A DNA stretch of 64,000 nt from Paenibacillus timonensis. Its GTDB lineage: Bacteria > Bacillota > Bacilli > Paenibacillales > Paenibacillaceae. Both the position numbers and the translations under genes were made by a program. Below the pieces are notes generated by a model. It ran no database searches. It saw only the letters and a program-made list of their open reading frames with translations, and was not told the origin of the DNA. Positions 61,109-64,000 of this stretch are shown piece after piece (within the stretch, counting starts at the first letter, position 1; each line of letters opens with the position of its first letter). The stretch lies in assembly GCF_009725205.1 (NCBI RefSeq), contig NZ_WNZY01000003.1:186001-250000 (forward strand), in the 5' to 3' direction.

Positions 61109-61921
61109 CTAGGCGGAAAATCCCCGTTTGCCCAGCAAAGTAAGTATCAACATACTGATTAGCAGCAGCACGATCGTGGCACCCGGTGCCAAATTCCAGA
61201 TGCCCGCCACAATCAATCCCGCCACGACCGCGATTTCGGCTATGATGACGGAGAATAGAACGGACGTCTTAAAGCTTCGAGCGATCAACAGACTGCAGGC
61301 GGCTGGAATCGTCAACAAGGCCGAGACTAATAAAGCGCCAACGATCTTAATCGCGGTGCTGATCACCAACGCAGTCATGACCGTCAGCAGCAAATTCAGC
61401 AGCTTTACCGGAAGGCCGCTCACCGAAGCGGCATCCTCCTCAAAGGTGAGCAGGAAGAACTCCTTAAAAAACGCCGCGACGACGATGATTACTACCAAGG
61501 TGACGCCAAATGCCACGTACAAGTCCGTCGTATCCAGCGTATAGATACTGCCGAACAGATAACTGACCACATCTGTATTGTAACCCATCCCTAGTGTGAA
61601 GAACAGGGAAGCTAGCGCAACGCCCCCGGACATGATGATGGCTATCGACAGCTCGGCGTAGCCTTTATAAGCTTTGCGCAGCTTCTCGATCGCAAACGAG
61701 GCGATCACAGCGAAAGCTAAACCAACCCCTACGGGGTATACACCAACTAAGAAACCTAAGGCCACCCCGGCAATCGTCACATGGGCCAATGTATCCCCGA
61801 TCATCGATAGGCGGCGCAATACCAGAAAGATCCCGATCAGCGGTGCCGTCAGCCCAATAAGCAGACCTCCAGCCAGCGCTCTTTGAAAAAAATCAGCGGA
61901 TAATATTTCCAAAATCAACAA
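61109..61921 (-). CDS. znuB: Zinc/manganese ABC transporter permease (ZnuB-like)
   Basis: A 270-residue ABC-3 family permease with eight predicted spans and the family sequence LIGLTAPLIGIFLVLRRLSMIGDTLAHVTIAGVALG (split here in the middle: GIFLVLRRLSMIGDTLAH). It imports Zn (or Mn) with ZnuC and ZnuA. 43 bases downstream of znuC. Confidence 0.93.
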   Translation of the reverse strand: MLILEILSADFFQRALAGGLLIGLTAPLIGIFLVLRRLSMIGDTLAHVTIAGVALGFLVGVYPVGVGLAFAVIASFAIEKLRKAYKGYAELSIAIIMSGGVALASLFFTLGMGYNTDVVSYLFGSIYTLDTTDLYVAFGVTLVVIIVVAAFFKEFFLLTFEEDAASVSGLPVKLLNLLLTVMTALVISTAIKIVGALLVSALLTIPAACSLLIARSFKTSVLFSVIIAEIAVVAGLIVAGIWNLAPGATIVLLLISMLILTLLGKRGFSA

Positions 61922-61964
61922 CTCCTAAAAGTTTTTCGAAGCAAAACGGCCTCGAAAGCGTAGG

Positions 61965-62726
61965 CTAAACCAACGAATGCTGTAGGTCCGGGATCGCGCA
62001 GTCTTGCTCGTGCGAATGACGCACGTAAAATTTAATCGCCCCGCAATGCTCACGGGGTTCATGGCCCAGCTGACCTTCGATCATGCTAATATCATGGGAG
62101 ACCATCAGAAACGTCATATGATGATGGGCGTGCATATGAAAGATTAATTCAAAAAAGTCGGCTTGCGTCTGTGCGTCGATACCGACTGTAGGTTCGTCTA
62201 AAACGAGCAGATCCGGTTTGTTGACGAGCGCCCGCGCCAAAAATACACGTTGCTGTTGGCCGCCCGAAAGCTGACCGATCCGTTTATCCTGGATCTCGCC
62301 GATACGCATTACTTCCAGCGCATCATCGCATTTACGTTGCTCCTCGCGGCCGATTCGGCGAAACAGCTTCTTATTGTTGTATAGGCCGGACATCACGACT
62401 TCGCGGACCGTCGCCGGAAATAGCGGGTTAAAGGCGTTCTTCTGCGGCACATAACCGATTCGCTCCCAATCGCGGAAGCGCCGAATTGATTCGCCAAACA
62501 AGCGGATTTGCCCTTCCGTCGGCTGCAGCAAGCCTACCATCATTCGCAGCAGCGTCGTTTTCCCCGCGCCGTTGGAACCGATCACGCCAACAAAATCCCG
62601 CTCACGAACTCGAAAGCTGAAATCGTTGATGACCTTTTGCTCTTGGTAAGCAAAGGAGACGTGGTCGAGCTCGATTACACTATCATGACAAACGGCTTCC
62701 TGTGCCGTATTTGCGTCGGATATCAT
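61965..62726 (-). CDS. znuC: Zinc ABC transporter ATP-binding protein (ZnuC-like)
   Basis: A 253-residue ABC ATPase. Walker A GSNGAGKTTLLRMM, signature LSGGQQQRVFLARAL, Walker B LLVLDEPTVGID, and switch His in MVSHDISM. A short acidic N-terminal extension and a Cys/His-containing C-terminus (HEPREHCGAIKFYVRHSHEQDC) may sense metal. Between znuA and znuB. Confidence 0.94.
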   Translation of the reverse strand: MISDANTAQEAVCHDSVIELDHVSFAYQEQKVINDFSFRVRERDFVGVIGSNGAGKTTLLRMMVGLLQPTEGQIRLFGESIRRFRDWERIGYVPQKNAFNPLFPATVREVVMSGLYNNKKLFRRIGREEQRKCDDALEVMRIGEIQDKRIGQLSGGQQQRVFLARALVNKPDLLVLDEPTVGIDAQTQADFFELIFHMHAHHHMTFLMVSHDISMIEGQLGHEPREHCGAIKFYVRHSHEQDCAIPDLQHSLV

Positions 62727-62762
62727 TTATATAGCGTCCTTCCGGTACATGTAGTTTTCTTC

Positions 62763-63749
62763 TTATTGTAGAGCTTGGATCAGATTTTGCAAATTTTTCT
62801 CCATCATCGTAAAATAATTGTCCCCTGCTTTTGCTTGGTTTTTCGTCAACCCTTCCACCGGATTCAAGACCAATGTCTCCACGCCAGCTTCGGAAGCCAG
62901 CGTTTTGGCTAACTTATCCGATACGAGCTCCTCGAAGAAAATATAGCGGATGCCCTCTTCCTTCACCATCTTCGACAGGGCTACCAGGTCCTGAGCCCGC
63001 GGCTCGGCTTCGGGCGAGAGCCCCATGATCGCATGTTGGGTTAAGCCGTAATCCCTGCACAAATAGCCGAAGGCCTGGTGGGAAACGACAATCTCCTTGT
63101 TTGGCAACGCGGATAATTGCTCGGTAAACTTGGCATCCAGCGCCTGCAATTGTCCAATCAGCTCCTGATAGCGGGCTTCATAGGTTGCCTCATGAGCCGG
63201 ATCTACCTCAATGTAGCTGTTCTTGATATTCTCCGCCATCACGATTGCGGATTTGGGGCTAACCCAAGTATGCGGATCGACGTGATGGTCGGCTTCCTCT
63301 CCCTCATGCCCCGAGTTCGACTCCGATTCCTCGCCATGTCCATGACCATCGTCCCCATCCGCTTCGATCAAATCAATGCCTTGGCTGACCTCCACGGTTT
63401 GCACCTCTTTGTCACCGCCCAAGCCTTTCAGGAAGTTCGGGACCCAGCCCTCCAGCCCTGCTCCGTTATACAAGAACAATTGCGCTTTGGACGCATTCAA
63501 AATATCCTGGCTGCGCGGCGTCCAATCATGCGGCTCGACCCCCGTGGGCAGCAGGTTGATAACGTTGGCTTCCTCTCCCCCGATCGCTTTGGCAAATTCG
63601 TAAATGGGATAAAAGCTAGTGATGACGTTAACCTTCCCCTCCACGATCGTTCCGCTGTCCGAACTCTTTCCGCAGCCCGACAAAGTCAGCGTGATGGTAA
63701 GCAGCGCCACCGCGAGGATCAGCGCCCGCTTGGATCTATGTATAAGCAT
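62763..63749 (-). CDS. znuA: Zinc-binding lipoprotein (ZnuA/AdcA-like)
   Basis: A 328-residue solute-binding lipoprotein. Signal with lipobox TLSGC (Cys26), then the metal ligands: His of PTGVEPHDWTPR, the His-rich acidic loop DGDDGHGHGEESES...DHHVDPHTW typical of zinc binders, HQAFGYLCRDYG, and an Asp/Glu near the C-terminus. The first gene of znuACB-ccdA. A Zur box lies 20 bases upstream. Confidence 0.95.
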   Translation of the reverse strand: MLIHRSKRALILAVALLTITLTLSGCGKSSDSGTIVEGKVNVITSFYPIYEFAKAIGGEEANVINLLPTGVEPHDWTPRSQDILNASKAQLFLYNGAGLEGWVPNFLKGLGGDKEVQTVEVSQGIDLIEADGDDGHGHGEESESNSGHEGEEADHHVDPHTWVSPKSAIVMAENIKNSYIEVDPAHEATYEARYQELIGQLQALDAKFTEQLSALPNKEIVVSHQAFGYLCRDYGLTQHAIMGLSPEAEPRAQDLVALSKMVKEEGIRYIFFEELVSDKLAKTLASEAGVETLVLNPVEGLTKNQAKAGDNYFTMMEKNLQNLIQALQ

Positions 63750-63763
63750 AAATAACTCCCTCT

Positions 63764-63786
63764 CTTAATCGTAATGATTACCAACA
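63764..63786. promoter_or_regulatory. Zur box upstream of znuA
   Basis: TCGTAATGATTACCA (63769-63783) differs by one base from the 7-1-7 Zur consensus TCGTAATnATTACGA. It lies between the znuA ribosome site and its promoter region, so zinc-dependent repression is expected. Confidence 0.85.
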
Positions 63787-63846
63787 AGGATTATAGGGCC
63801 ATTCTCCTACGATTGTCAACCTCTATTATTTCCTTTAATGAAGACG

Positions 63847-63890
63847 CCACAAACAAAACCGCCAGAGGGAGTTCCCCTGGCGGTCGCATG
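63847..63890 (-). terminator. Terminator of the gene at the right edge
   Basis: ACCGCCAGGGG-aac-TCCCTCTGGCGGT stem followed by TTTGTTTG on the minus strand. Confidence 0.85.
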
Positions 63891-63932
63891 ACACCGATAT
63901 TTTGACGCGTTGATCACGTCTGCAATCCTTGC

Positions 63933-64000
63933 TTACTTGACAATAGCGCCGTTCGGCATCGAATCCGGCACCGTCGCCAACGTCAGTTGGTCGCCTTGCG
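63933..64000 (-). CDS. Partial CDS at the right edge (3' end only)
   Basis: The minus strand encodes the final 21 residues of a protein (...GDQLTLATVPDSMPNGAIVK), ending 43 bases before a clear terminator. Too little remains to name a family. Confidence 0.5.
   Translation of the reverse strand, partial: QGDQLTLATVPDSMPNGAIVK

Noticed and set aside
1-64000. CRISPR arrays, tRNA or rRNA genes
   Set aside because: No regularly spaced direct repeats, no cloverleaf with conserved TTCGA arm, and no rRNA-like conserved blocks were found on reading both strands.

Overview
The window comes from a sporulating, low-to-mid GC member of the Bacillales, most likely Paenibacillus or a close relative. It holds spo0A, spoIVB and the complete spoIIIAA-AH operon. 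Gene order matches the Bacillus subtilis yqh/yqi region: argR-recN-spoIVB-spo0A, xseAB-ispA-dxs-tlyA, nusB-folD, asp23, accBC, spoIIIA, yqhV, efp-papA-aroQ-yqhR and yqhQ-yqhP-like-yqhO, followed by mntR. Codon choice and the many strong GGAGG-type ribosome sites fit this group. No rRNA, tRNA or CRISPR array was seen.

Layout. Positions 1-2240 are host chromosome that originally lay just downstream of spo0A: a DUF2627 membrane protein, a small coiled protein, and a zinc/cadmium efflux pair (ArsR/SmtB regulator plus CDF transporter) with a palindromic operator. Positions 2362-26688 are a roughly 24.3-kb AT-richer integrated element. Positions 26548-63750 return to conserved host genes, nearly all on the minus strand: spo0A, spoIVB, recN, argR, isoprenoid and DNA-repair genes, folD, nusB, the Asp23/AmaP cell-envelope set, acetyl-CoA carboxylase accBC, the spoIIIA operon, aspartate kinase, efp, aroQ, proS with a T-box leader, mntR, ccdA and a znuABC-like zinc importer with a Zur box.

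The main discovery is that the element sits inside the coding sequence of spo0A, the master regulator of sporulation. A tyrosine recombinase is encoded at the right end, next to spo0A. A 26-bp identical core, which encodes Spo0A residues 222-230, flanks the element. The right end supplies a diverged but fully coding replacement 3' end, so spo0A stays intact at 267 codons. The original 3' end is stranded 24.3 kb away at 2247-2480. Two-part inverted repeats lie just inside both ends. The element also encodes a 44-residue homolog of Sda, the inhibitor of the sporulation kinases that feed phosphate to Spo0A. An element that both integrates in spo0A and carries a phosphorelay inhibitor suggests deliberate coupling to host sporulation.

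Other cargo: a minus-strand cassette of SIR2-like NADase, HerA-like ATPase, a protein with two PD-(D/E)XK-like regions and a DUF6602-like nuclease (an apparently extended SIR2-HerA antiphage system); two lipoproteins; several XRE/wHTH regulators; RadC; a HEPN-motif protein and a membrane-anchored protein, each preceded by the same structured intergenic repeat; an archaeo-eukaryotic-type primase with a zinc finger; a DUF4238 protein; and many tiny proteins. No conjugation or virion genes were recognised, so the element looks like a non-self-transmissible integrative or satellite-like element.
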